From Alistipes montrealensis (lineage in GTDB: Bacteria; Bacteroidota; Bacteroidia; Bacteroidales; Rikenellaceae): 64,000 bases of DNA. The notes below the pieces were generated by a model. It searched no databases. It was not told the origin of the DNA and saw only the letters and a program-made list of their open reading frames with translations. Positions within the stretch are counted from its first letter, which is position 1. Every line of letters starts with the position of its first letter. The stretch spans positions 357,630-421,629 of the forward strand of contig NZ_JAGYXY010000004.1 in assembly GCF_018362775.1 (NCBI RefSeq). The letters run 5' to 3'. Made by a program: the position numbers and the translations under genes. Positions 42,444 to 50,417 of this stretch are shown here, in pieces.

Positions 42444-44195
42444 ATGAAAAAATACATTCTTTATCTACTTGCCGGAGTGGCTGCGTGCGGACTGAACAGC
42501 TGTGAGGATGCACTCGACCGCTTCCCGAAAGACAGGCTCTCTCCCGACGAATTTTTCCACACGGAAGAGGAGTGCCAGCTCTATACCAACGATTTCTATA
42601 CCATTTTCCCCGCTGCCGGGACGATCTACGGCGAGACGGCGGATATCATTGCCAAAACCACGCTTACGAGCGAGGTGCTGGGCAACCGCACGATTCCGGC
42701 GAAGGCCGACAGTTGGAAATGGGAAAAACTGCGCGACATCAATTTCTTCCTGCAATACTCTTCCAACTGTACCGACGAGCATGTACGGCTTCAGTATGAA
42801 GGCGTGGCGCGTTTCTTCCGGGCTTACTTCTATTTTGAAAAGGTGAAGTACTACGGCGATGTGCCCTGGGTCGACCGTCCGATCGCTTCGGACGACCAGG
42901 AACTCTACAAGGGCCGCGATTCGCGCGAAATGGTGATGCAGAAGGTGATCGGGGACCTCGATTTCGCTATCGCCAACCTGCCTGCCGAAAAGTCGGTTTA
43001 CCGCGTGACGCGCTGGACGGCGCTGGCGCTCAAGAGCCGCGTCTGCCTGTTTGAGGGAACCTTCCGCAAATACCATGGACTGGAGGGTTACGAAAGTTAC
43101 CTTTCGGCGTGCGAGACGGCTTCGAAGCGCTTTATGACCGAGAGCGGTTATTCGGTCTATACGTCGGGGACTACGCCTTACCTCAACCTGTTCTCGTCGC
43201 TCAAAGCCATCGACACGGAGATCGTTCTCGCCCGGGCCTATAACACGGCCATCGGCCTGAAGCACGACGTAAACGGCTACCTGACGAGTATCACGATGGG
43301 ACGCCCGGGCCTGCTGAAGAACATTGCCAACATGTACCTGATGAAGGACGGCACGCCTTTCACGGCGCAGCCCGGCTGGGAGACGATGCAACTGCCCGAC
43401 GAGAGCAAAAACCGCGACGGCCGCTTCGCCCAGACGGTTCGCACGCCCGGCTACAAACGCATCGACGACACGGCCCTGTCGGCCCCGAACCTTGCGGCGA
43501 CGATGACCGGCTATCAGTTGGTGAAATACCTGCAGGCGGCCAAGTACGATTCGTACAACGCATCGACGAGCGACATGCCGTTGTTCCGCGCGGCCGAGGT
43601 AATGCTCAACTATGCCGAGGCCAAGGCCGAACTGGGAACGCTGACGCAGGCCGACATCGACCTTGCGATCAAGCCGCTGCGCGACCGTGCGGGCGTTGTG
43701 AACCTCTCGCTCGAAGCAGCCAATGCCGCCCCCGACCCCTACCTGGCGTCGGCTGAAACGGGCTATGCCAATGTGACGGGCGACAACAAGGGCGTGATTC
43801 TCGAAATCCGCCGCGAACGTACCGTCGAACTGCTGATGGAGAACCTCCGCTACTGGGACATCATGCGCTGGAAGGAGGGCAAACGTTTCGAAAAGCCCTT
43901 CACGGGACTTTATTTCCCCGGCACGGGTTCCTACGACCTGAACGGCGACGGCGTGGATGACATCTGTATCTGGTCGGGCTCTAAGCCCTCGACCTCGGCG
44001 CCGGTGGTGTACGAACTCGGCAAGGAGATATTCCTCAGCGGGGGCGGGAGCGGTTACGTCATCGTTCACACGGACTATACCCGTACGTGGAACGAAGCGC
44101 GCGACTACCTCTATCCTGTGCCTACCGACGACCGGGTGCTGACACAGGGCGCCATTTCGCAGAATCCCGGCTGGAACGACGGCCTGAATTTCTAA
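42444..44195 (+). CDS. SusD/RagB-like outer-membrane lipoprotein
   Basis: The 583-residue lipoprotein (lipobox LNSC) shows the SusD features: the start of the mature part CEDALDRFPKDRLSPDEFF, the helix pair RFFRAYFYFEKVKYYGDVPWVD and the C-terminal RRERTVELLMENLRYWDIMRW. The last part has a Ca-binding-like loop (DLNGDGVDDICIW). It forms the surface capture unit with the preceding SusC. The substrate is unknown. Confidence 0.96.
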   Translation: MKKYILYLLAGVAACGLNSCEDALDRFPKDRLSPDEFFHTEEECQLYTNDFYTIFPAAGTIYGETADIIAKTTLTSEVLGNRTIPAKADSWKWEKLRDINFFLQYSSNCTDEHVRLQYEGVARFFRAYFYFEKVKYYGDVPWVDRPIASDDQELYKGRDSREMVMQKVIGDLDFAIANLPAEKSVYRVTRWTALALKSRVCLFEGTFRKYHGLEGYESYLSACETASKRFMTESGYSVYTSGTTPYLNLFSSLKAIDTEIVLARAYNTAIGLKHDVNGYLTSITMGRPGLLKNIANMYLMKDGTPFTAQPGWETMQLPDESKNRDGRFAQTVRTPGYKRIDDTALSAPNLAATMTGYQLVKYLQAAKYDSYNASTSDMPLFRAAEVMLNYAEAKAELGTLTQADIDLAIKPLRDRAGVVNLSLEAANAAPDPYLASAETGYANVTGDNKGVILEIRRERTVELLMENLRYWDIMRWKEGKRFEKPFTGLYFPGTGSYDLNGDGVDDICIWSGSKPSTSAPVVYELGKEIFLSGGGSGYVIVHTDYTRTWNEARDYLYPVPTDDRVLTQGAISQNPGWNDGLNF

Positions 44196-44213
44196 CCTGA
44201 AAAACGAAAGATC

Positions 44214-45089
44214 ATGAAAATCAAACGATTCATATTGCTCGCCTTCTCCGGTTGCTGCCTCATGCTGTCCGGAGCGGCCTGCTCCGAACTGGACGGGGAC
44301 AACTCCGATTTCGATTTCGGGGACATGACCTCCAACGAACCCGAGAATCCCTACGACGGGCAGGGTTACGACCGCCTGCCCAATTCGGTCCGGCTGGCGA
44401 CCTACAACACCCATCGCTGCGAGGGGTGGACCCAGAACTCCGGGACCGACCGTGCGAACTATAACAACACGGCCAAGGTCATCTCGCTGATGGACCCCGA
44501 CGTGATCGCGCTGCAGGAGTTGGACAAGAACACCACGTGGCATCCCAACGACCAGTTACGGGAGTTGGCGGACCGCACGGGCCTGCGTCCCTATTACTGC
44601 AAGACGATCGACTACCGCGGGGGTGAATATGGTATCGGCATCCTCTGCAAGGCGGCGCCCAAGACCACCTATGCCGGCGACCTGCCCGGTACGGAGGCCC
44701 GCAAGTTCTTCCTCGCGGAGTTCGACGATTACATCTTCATCGCCACGCACTTCTGTCACCAGGAAGAGGCGAACCGGTTGCGGTCGTTCGAGATCATCAG
44801 CGAGTATATCGCCGCCAACTATGCTTCCTACACCAAGCCGATTTACCTGGCCGGCGACCTCAACACGTCGAAACTGCCGGCTGTGGCGCTCGAATCGTGG
44901 AAGATTATCAGCACCTCGGCCAATACCTTCGTGAATACCACTTCGCCGTCGCGCATCGACTATGTGCTCGTCTACACGGGCAACTCGCCGGAATACGAGG
45001 TGCTGGGGACAGCCGTGCCGTCGTATGAGGAGATCAACGTGATGACGGTTTCCGACCACCTTCCCGTATTGGTAGACCTCAAAAAGTAA
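44214..45089 (+). CDS. Secreted endonuclease/exonuclease/phosphatase-family lipoprotein
   Basis: The 291-residue protein has a lipobox (SGAAC) and the metal-dependent EEP fold: VRLATYNTHRC (first Asn), VIALQELDKN (metal-binding Glu), IFIATHFCHQ, YLAGDLNTSK (catalytic Asp and Asn), SRIDYVLVY and the final SDHLPVLVDL (Asp-His pair). Members cleave phosphodiesters in DNA, inositol phosphates or sphingomyelin. As the only enzyme in this SusCD locus it is likely to act on the imported ligand, so a phosphorylated or nucleic-acid-like substrate is a reasonable inference. It lies 18 bases after susD. Confidence 0.92.
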   Translation: MKIKRFILLAFSGCCLMLSGAACSELDGDNSDFDFGDMTSNEPENPYDGQGYDRLPNSVRLATYNTHRCEGWTQNSGTDRANYNNTAKVISLMDPDVIALQELDKNTTWHPNDQLRELADRTGLRPYYCKTIDYRGGEYGIGILCKAAPKTTYAGDLPGTEARKFFLAEFDDYIFIATHFCHQEEANRLRSFEIISEYIAANYASYTKPIYLAGDLNTSKLPAVALESWKIISTSANTFVNTTSPSRIDYVLVYTGNSPEYEVLGTAVPSYEEINVMTVSDHLPVLVDLKK

Positions 45090-45094
45090 GCATT

Positions 45095-47314
45095 ATGAAG
45101 AACAGATTTTTAAATAGCTTTTTCCGGATCGCGGCAGCCTTCGCGCTGCTGCTCGCGGCCGGGGCGTGCAAAGACGGCGTGGACCTGCCCGGACAGTCGG
45201 TTTCGCTGAGCACGCATGCGATTCTCGCGCCGTCGTTCGCAACGACGCTCTCTTTCGACGTTGCGGCCAACTGCGACTGGACGATCTCCGTAGCGGGTGA
45301 CGACACCTCGTGGGCCGAACTTTCGAAGACCGAAGCCACGGGTATGGCTACCGTAGCGGTATCTATCGCCGAAAACGATACTTCCGGGGCCCGGACGCTG
45401 ACGATCCGCGTTACGGCCAAACGGAACCCGTCGGTCGTGGAGGAGTTGTCCTTCGTGCAGGCTTCGTCGACGGCACAGGGTTACCTGAGCATTCCGGACC
45501 TGCGGAAACTGGCCGCCGACGGCGATTACACGGTGACGCAGGATGTGAAGATGCGCGGAATCGTGGTGTCGAGTGTCCAGGACAACAATTATTATGACAA
45601 CTGCATCGCGCTTCAGAGCGCCCTGAAAGCCAACTGCGGCATCACGCTGCGCACCGACGAGGTGCTCTACCGCAAACCGGGCGAAGAGCTGGAGATCGAC
45701 CTGAAAGGCGCGGTCGTCGGGGTGAATGCCGCGACCGGCGTGATGGAGGTGAAGCCTGCTTCGGACGAGATGGTGAGCCGGACGGAGACGACGCAGGTGA
45801 CGCCTGCGGCGATTCCCGTGACCTATGCCGAACTGATGTCCGGCGAGTATGAGTCGATGTTCGTGACGCTTAATGTGCAGGTAGTGGTCAGCGACATAAA
45901 CAAGAAGCTGAGCGACAACGTCACCGTGCAGACGCAGGACGACGAACGGTTCGTGCTTTACGCCCGCCAGGCCAGCACGTTCGGTATCGACGCGGTTCCC
46001 GTCGGGAGCGGCCAATTGTGCGGCATTGCCGGAATTTACGACGGCGCTTATGCCGTGATGCCCTGTACGGAGAAGGACATTACGATGTCGTCGCCCCGTT
46101 TCGACGGCGGTATCGGGCTGCCTTACGTGCTTTCGATCATGACCAAGACGGCGACCAACGGCGACGGCAAGTATATCTATTATTCCGGTTCGAACGGTAC
46201 GGGTTCGATCGACGGCGTGGCCGTGACGGCCATGGACGGCACGGGGGCCAATATCACCGCCAAACTGAGCTCCTCGGGCGGCAATCTGGGTTTCCGCTAC
46301 TGGAACGAGGGCAGCGGCCACCACAACCTGCCGATGAAGTCGTGGACCAGCGGCAAGGACAAGGACTATGCGCTCTTCACCTTCCCGCTCAACGAGGCGA
46401 TCGACGGCGCGTTCCGCTTCTCGTTCGGATGGAGCGGATCGGGAACGGCTCCGGCCAACTGGACGCTCTCTTATTCGAATGACAATACCGTCTGGTATAC
46501 GCCGGCCCCAACCGATGAACCGCATTTCGTGATTCCGCAGGGCAAGACGGTCGGCAGCGGTAAGAACTTCTTCTACTGGACGATCGACATTACCCCGCAG
46601 ATACCGCTCGAACGCCGCGGAACGCTTTATATCCGGGTTACGCCGTTCAATCAGGTCACGGTGAACGCCGGAACGGTGGGTAACGGCGGTGAGATACGTC
46701 TCCATTCGTGCGTGGTCGTCGAGAAGATTCCCACCTTCAATACCCAGAAACCGGCGGGTGCGGTCTACTTCGAGCCGTTCGACCGCCTGACGACGGGACT
46801 CGACTACCGTCACGGCGACAAACTGGCCGGCATGCTCAACTTCTGCGGCAGCGACATCGCGACGTGGGATGCAGCGACGAAGAACGGTCTTTCGGGCAGC
46901 AATGTCCGCCAGCGTCCGGGATATGCCCAGATCGGTTTTGTCGAGACGCAGACCGTGGCCCAGGGTTCGTACACGAACAATACGGGCGCATTGCTGACCC
47001 CGGCTTTCGGGGTTTCGGGAACGCTGAAACTCTCGTTCGACGCGATGGCTTACAAGAACACTTCGGTGCATTCGAACAGCGGCGCCAAGGACATGAACGG
47101 CGACCTGAAGTCGGTAGTCGTCGAGGTGATCGGCGGCGGTACGATTGACGGCGCAGCGAAAAAGGTCGTGAGCGGTTTGACCTACACGGAATTTAAGAAT
47201 TTCACGCTGACGATCGAGGGTGCGACGGCTTCCACGGCAGTGCGTTTCACGAGCGAACCGGCTTCGGGTCAGTTCTCGCGCTGGTTTATCGACGATATTT
47301 GCGTGACGAAGTAG
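45095..47314 (+). CDS. BACON/DUF5689-type surface lipoprotein
   Basis: The 739-residue lipoprotein (lipobox AAGAC) begins with a BACON domain (about 35-125, FDVAANCDWTISVAGDDTSW), followed by a DUF5689/OB-fold-like region (about 130-345, YLSIPDLRKLAADGDYTVTQDVKMRGIVVSS). The C-terminal half has two beta-sandwich regions typical of carbohydrate- or surface-binding modules (FRFSFGWSGSG, LKLSFDAMAYKNTS, RWFIDDICVTK at the end). It starts 5 bases after the phosphodiesterase stop, so the four genes from susC onward form one operon. A terminator follows at 47335-47369. Confidence 0.85.
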   Translation: MKNRFLNSFFRIAAAFALLLAAGACKDGVDLPGQSVSLSTHAILAPSFATTLSFDVAANCDWTISVAGDDTSWAELSKTEATGMATVAVSIAENDTSGARTLTIRVTAKRNPSVVEELSFVQASSTAQGYLSIPDLRKLAADGDYTVTQDVKMRGIVVSSVQDNNYYDNCIALQSALKANCGITLRTDEVLYRKPGEELEIDLKGAVVGVNAATGVMEVKPASDEMVSRTETTQVTPAAIPVTYAELMSGEYESMFVTLNVQVVVSDINKKLSDNVTVQTQDDERFVLYARQASTFGIDAVPVGSGQLCGIAGIYDGAYAVMPCTEKDITMSSPRFDGGIGLPYVLSIMTKTATNGDGKYIYYSGSNGTGSIDGVAVTAMDGTGANITAKLSSSGGNLGFRYWNEGSGHHNLPMKSWTSGKDKDYALFTFPLNEAIDGAFRFSFGWSGSGTAPANWTLSYSNDNTVWYTPAPTDEPHFVIPQGKTVGSGKNFFYWTIDITPQIPLERRGTLYIRVTPFNQVTVNAGTVGNGGEIRLHSCVVVEKIPTFNTQKPAGAVYFEPFDRLTTGLDYRHGDKLAGMLNFCGSDIATWDAATKNGLSGSNVRQRPGYAQIGFVETQTVAQGSYTNNTGALLTPAFGVSGTLKLSFDAMAYKNTSVHSNSGAKDMNGDLKSVVVEVIGGGTIDGAAKKVVSGLTYTEFKNFTLTIEGATASTAVRFTSEPASGQFSRWFIDDICVTK

Positions 47315-47334
47315 GGTATTGTCCGATTTTTGAG

Positions 47335-47369
47335 GGAGTTCCGGCCGTTGGGTCCGGGACTCCTTTTTT
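47335..47369 (+). terminator. Rho-independent terminator of the SusCD operon
   Basis: GGAGTTCCGG (47335-47344) pairs with CCGGGACTCC (47354-47363, one G-U type pair), followed by six T at 47364-47369. It lies 20 bases after the stop. Confidence 0.85.
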
Positions 47370-47384
47370 ACGGCTATAAAACAT

Positions 47385-47414
47385 AAAAAAGGATGTTCGC
47401 GATGAACATCCTTT
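47385..47414 (-). terminator. Terminator of tRNA-Gln
   Basis: Arms AAAGGATGTTC (47388-47398) and GAACATCCTTT (47404-47414) form an 11-bp stem around GCGAT; on the minus strand it is followed by further T. It lies a few bases downstream of the tRNA and ends the leftward transcript. Confidence 0.85.
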
Positions 47415-47420
47415 CTTGTG

Positions 47421-47491
47421 TTGAGCTACCAGGATTCGAACCTAGAATAACAGGACCAGAATCTGTTGTGTTACCATTACACCATAGCTCA
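47421..47491 (-). tRNA. tRNA-Gln (anticodon CTG)
   Basis: The minus strand folds as a cloverleaf: acceptor TGAGCTA/TAGCTCA, D arm GTGT-AATGGTA-ACAC, anticodon arm ACAGA-TTCTGGT-CCTGT with anticodon CTG (reads CAG, Gln), and T arm CTAGG-TTCGAAT-CCTGG, with discriminator A. CCA is not encoded. The bottom of the anticodon stem has an A-C mismatch (31-39). A perfect promoter precedes it and a terminator follows, so it is a single-gene unit. Confidence 0.93.
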
Positions 47492-47508
47492 ATGATATTT
47501 TGGTGATG

Positions 47509-47539
47509 CAAAAGTAGAACTTTATTTTGCAAATGCAAA
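47509..47539 (-). promoter_or_regulatory. Consensus promoter of tRNA-Gln
   Basis: On the minus strand TTTG (complement of 47536-47539), exactly 19 bases, then TACTTTTG (complement of 47509-47516): both boxes match the Bacteroidetes consensus fully. Transcription would start about 10 bases before the mature tRNA. Confidence 0.8.
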
Positions 47540-47561
47540 GAAAATTCCGAATTATTTTTCG

Positions 47562-47569
47562 TACATTTG
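47562..47569 (+). promoter_or_regulatory. -7 box of the nucleoside permease gene
   Basis: TACATTTG is an exact TAnnTTTG match 60 bases before the ATG at 47630. The 19 bases at 47545-47563 are identical to those before the -7 box at 35730. No classic -33 TTTG is found at the usual spacing. Confidence 0.6.
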
Positions 47570-47629
47570 CTTTAATCCCGGAAGGGAAAAACCGCTTGAA
47601 ACTTAAAATTTACACAAAATCAGAAAATT

Positions 47630-48874
47630 ATGGGAATTAAATTTCGGCTTATCGTCATGAACTTTCTCCAGTATGCGATCTGGGGCTCGTGGCTTATTTC
47701 GCTGGGCGCTTATCTGGGCGGCGGCCTCGACTTCTCGGGATTGCAGATCGGCAGTTTTTTCGCGACGATGGGGATCGCCTCGCTGTTCATGCCGGCCGTG
47801 ATGGGAATCATCGCCGACAGATGGATTCCGGCGCAGAAACTGCTGGGCATCTGCCACCTTGTCAGCGGTGCGTTTCTGATTGCCGCAGCCTCGCAGACGG
47901 CCTATGCTCCGCTGTATAGCTGCATGCTGCTGAGCGTGATGTTCTACATGCCGACCATTGCCCTGTCGAACTCGGTGGCCTACAACGCCCTCGATCTGGC
48001 GAAGCTCGATACCGTGAAACACTTCCCGCCCATCCGCGTATGGGGAACCGTGGGATTCATCGCCGCAATGTGGTTCGTCGACCTGACGCACATCGGGGGC
48101 GTGCAGATCAAACTCACCGAGTGGCAGTTGTACGTTTCGGCCCTGCTGTCGTTCGTATTGGCGGTCTATTCGTTTTCGCTGCCCGGGTGTCCCGTCCAGC
48201 GCAGCGTGCAGAAGCAGTCGTGGGTCGATACGCTGGGCCTGCGGGCTTTCGCGCTCTTCAAGGAGAAGCGCATGGCCATCTTCTTTATTTTCTCGATGCT
48301 GCTGGGCGCTGCGTTGCAGATTACCAACGCTTTCGGCGACAGCTATATCCAGAATTTCGGCACGATGGCCGAGTATGCCGATTCGGCGATCGTGAAGCAC
48401 TCGGTAATTCTGCTGTCGCTGTCACAGATGTCCGAGACCTTCTGTATCCTGTTGATTCCCTTCTTCCTGAAACGCTTCGGCATCAAGAAGGTCATGCTGA
48501 TCTCGATGCTGGCGTGGGTACTGCGCTTCGGATTCTTCGGAATCGGCAACCCCGGGTCGGGTGCGGCGTTCCTCGTACTTTCGATGATCGTCTACGGCGT
48601 AGCGTTCGACTTCTTCAACATTTCGGGGTCGCTCTTCGTCGAGAAGGAGACCAGCCGCGAAATCCGCTCTTCGGCGCAGGGCGTTTTCATGATCATGACC
48701 AACGGTTTCGGCGCTTTCTTCGGTTCGTATGCCGCGGGCGCCGTCGTGGATGCCTTCCATTGGCCCGATTCGTGGTTCATCTTCGCAGGGTATGCGCTCG
48801 TGGTGGCGGTGGTCTTCGCCTTCGTCTTCAAATACAAGCACGACCCGGCCGAAATGGAGGGTGTGAAACACTGA
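47630..48874 (+). CDS. nupG: MFS nucleoside:H+ symporter (NupG/XapB family)
   Basis: The 414-residue protein has twelve membrane helices and family features at the start (FRLIVMNFLQYAIWGSWLISLGAYLGG) and GIIADRWIPAQKLLGICHL, FPPIRVWGTVGFIAAMWF and SSAQGVFMIMTNGFGAFFGSYAAG, as in NupG/XapB nucleoside permeases. It should bring nucleosides across the inner membrane. It is a single-gene unit with its own promoter and terminator. The exact nucleoside is not predictable, and the symbol is by family only. Confidence 0.88.
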   Translation: MGIKFRLIVMNFLQYAIWGSWLISLGAYLGGGLDFSGLQIGSFFATMGIASLFMPAVMGIIADRWIPAQKLLGICHLVSGAFLIAAASQTAYAPLYSCMLLSVMFYMPTIALSNSVAYNALDLAKLDTVKHFPPIRVWGTVGFIAAMWFVDLTHIGGVQIKLTEWQLYVSALLSFVLAVYSFSLPGCPVQRSVQKQSWVDTLGLRAFALFKEKRMAIFFIFSMLLGAALQITNAFGDSYIQNFGTMAEYADSAIVKHSVILLSLSQMSETFCILLIPFFLKRFGIKKVMLISMLAWVLRFGFFGIGNPGSGAAFLVLSMIVYGVAFDFFNISGSLFVEKETSREIRSSAQGVFMIMTNGFGAFFGSYAAGAVVDAFHWPDSWFIFAGYALVVAVVFAFVFKYKHDPAEMEGVKH

Positions 48875-48883
48875 TCGGAATCC

Positions 48884-48916
48884 GGCGGCGGGGCAGACCT
48901 TGCCGCCGGGGTTCTT
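48884..48916 (+). terminator. Terminator of the permease gene
   Basis: CCGGCGGC (48884-48891) pairs with GCCGCCGG (48904-48911), followed by GGTTCTTTTA. It sits between the convergent permease and elaA genes. Confidence 0.7.
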
Positions 48917-49363
48917 TTATTTGCGCAGGAGCATTTTGACATGGGGGATGCCCGCTTCGAAGTATTCGCCGGAGACGGTTTCGAAACCCAGTGACGCGTA
49001 GAATTCCGCGAGGTGCTTCTGGGCTGAGATACGGACGGGCTGCGGGCCCCAGTGTTCGGCGATGTAGCGCAAGGCCTGGTGCATTGCCAGACGGCACAAC
49101 CCGCGGCGGCGGTAGGAGGCGTCGACCAGCACCCGCCCGATGGAGGCTTCGGCGTAGACGATCCCGGCGGGGATGATGCGCAGGAAAGCCACGACGCGTT
49201 CCCCGTCCTCCATCCACAGGAACACGCTCTGCGGATCGACTGCATCCGCATCGGGGGCGGTGATGTGCTGTTCGAGGAAAAAGACGGCTTCCCGCGCCCG
49301 GACGATGCGGTGGTATTCGTCGGCGGAGAGGCGGCTGAAAGGACGGATGATGACGGGGTACAT
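48917..49363 (-). CDS. elaA: ElaA-type GNAT acetyltransferase
   Basis: Started at the ATG at 49361-49363 the product has 148 residues; longer in-frame readings would cross the promoter and the opposite nitroreductase gene. It matches E. coli ElaA along its length: RAREAVFFLEQHITAPDADAVD (VFVVEQ equivalent), VVAFLRIIPAG, IGRVLVDASYRRRGLCRLAM (acetyl-CoA loop RxxG) and AQKHLAEFYASLGFETV then GIPHVKM. The acetyl acceptor is unknown. A consensus promoter lies 24 bases upstream. Confidence 0.93.
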   Translation of the reverse strand: MYPVIIRPFSRLSADEYHRIVRAREAVFFLEQHITAPDADAVDPQSVFLWMEDGERVVAFLRIIPAGIVYAEASIGRVLVDASYRRRGLCRLAMHQALRYIAEHWGPQPVRISAQKHLAEFYASLGFETVSGEYFEAGIPHVKMLLRK

Positions 49364-49386
49364 GGTTCTGGGAATTGAAATCGGTA

Positions 49387-49417
49387 CAAAGGTACGAAAA
49401 AGCCGGGTAGGGCCAAA
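49387..49417 (-). promoter_or_regulatory. Consensus promoter of elaA
   Basis: On the minus strand TTTG (complement of 49414-49417), 19 bases, TACCTTTG (complement of 49387-49394): both boxes and the spacing are exact. A second minus-strand -7 match, TATCTTTG (complement of 49467-49474), has no -33 partner. Confidence 0.8.
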
Positions 49418-49492
49418 AAACGGATTTGTGCCGGGGTTCCGGCAAATAGAAGTGCCGTTAGGAAACCAAAGATACGTAAAAAATCGAATGAT

Positions 49493-50356
49493 ATGGATAT
49501 GATTCGTGTGAATGATTCGAGCTGCATCCGCTGCGGCCGTTGTGTGAAGGTATGCCCTTCGCAGATTTTCGTGCAGGAGAAGGCGGGCGGCGACGTGACG
49601 CTGCACAAACCCGAAAACTGCATCGTCTGCGGGCATTGCGTGGCAGCCTGTCCCACGGGATCGGTGGAGCATGCGGAGTTCCCGGCGGGGCGGGTGCATG
49701 CGGCCGATTACGCCGCGATGCCTACGCCCGAACAGGTGGAACTGCTGTTGGCCGTGCGGCGTTCGAACCGCGCCCTTCTGACGCGTCCCGTGCCGCAGGA
49801 GATGCTGGACCGCATTATCGCAGCGGCCGACCGTGCTCCGACGGCGAGCAACGCCCGCCAGTTGGGCTATACGCTGGTGACCGACCCGGCGCAGTTGCGC
49901 GCCATTGCGGAATATACGCTCGGGGTTTTCGGCAAACTCGAAAAACGTCTGCTGCATCCCCTCGTGAAACCGTGGCTGAGCCGTATCGTGCCGGGGGTTT
50001 ACCGCTACGTTCCGGTTTTCAAACGCCTGCGGCGCGAATATGCCGAAGGGCGCGACCGTATCCTGCGGGGCGCTACGGCGGTGCTGTTCATCCATGCCCC
50101 GAAGGCGAACCGTTTCGGGGCGGAGGATGCCAACCTGGCTTACCAGAATGCCTCGCTGATGGCCGAAGCGCTGGGCGTGAGTCAGATTTACATGGGATTC
50201 GTGCTGACGGCCCTGCGGCAGGACAAGCAGGAGAAACTGGCCGGGATGCTGGGGCTGGACGACCGCCGCATCTGCGCCGTGATGGCGCTCGGAATGCCGC
50301 AGTTCCGCTATCCCAACTACATCGACCGCACGCCGGCGGAGGTGACGCGTAAATAA
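49493..50356 (+). CDS. Ferredoxin-fused nitroreductase-family protein
   Basis: The 287-residue protein has an N-terminal 2[4Fe-4S] ferredoxin with complete ligand sets (Cys11, 14, 17, 21 and Cys43, 46, 49, 53) followed by an FMN-dependent nitroreductase domain from about residue 78 (LLAVRRSNRALLTRPVPQEML, APTASNARQLGYTLV). The fusion lets electrons pass from a cluster pair to FMN. Such proteins are common in anaerobes; substrates range from nitroaromatics to quinones. A start at the second Met (49499) is possible. It ends at a long bidirectional terminator. Confidence 0.93.
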   Translation: MDMIRVNDSSCIRCGRCVKVCPSQIFVQEKAGGDVTLHKPENCIVCGHCVAACPTGSVEHAEFPAGRVHAADYAAMPTPEQVELLLAVRRSNRALLTRPVPQEMLDRIIAAADRAPTASNARQLGYTLVTDPAQLRAIAEYTLGVFGKLEKRLLHPLVKPWLSRIVPGVYRYVPVFKRLRREYAEGRDRILRGATAVLFIHAPKANRFGAEDANLAYQNASLMAEALGVSQIYMGFVLTALRQDKQEKLAGMLGLDDRRICAVMALGMPQFRYPNYIDRTPAEVTRK

Positions 50357-50363
50357 AAACATG

Positions 50364-50399
50364 AAAAGGCGGGGATGCGATCGAGCATCCCCGCCTTTT
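50364..50399. terminator. Bidirectional terminator between convergent genes
   Basis: AAAAGGCGGGGATGC (50364-50378) and GCATCCCCGCCTTTT (50385-50399) form a perfect 15-bp stem with a six-base loop and A/T ends on both sides, serving the nitroreductase and the nuclease region. Confidence 0.9.
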
Positions 50400-50417
50400 T
50401 CCATAGACTCCTCTCGT

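Noticed and set aside
47421-47491. Attachment site for an integrated element at the tRNA gene
   Set aside because: No direct repeat of the tRNA 3' end and no integrase gene were seen nearby.
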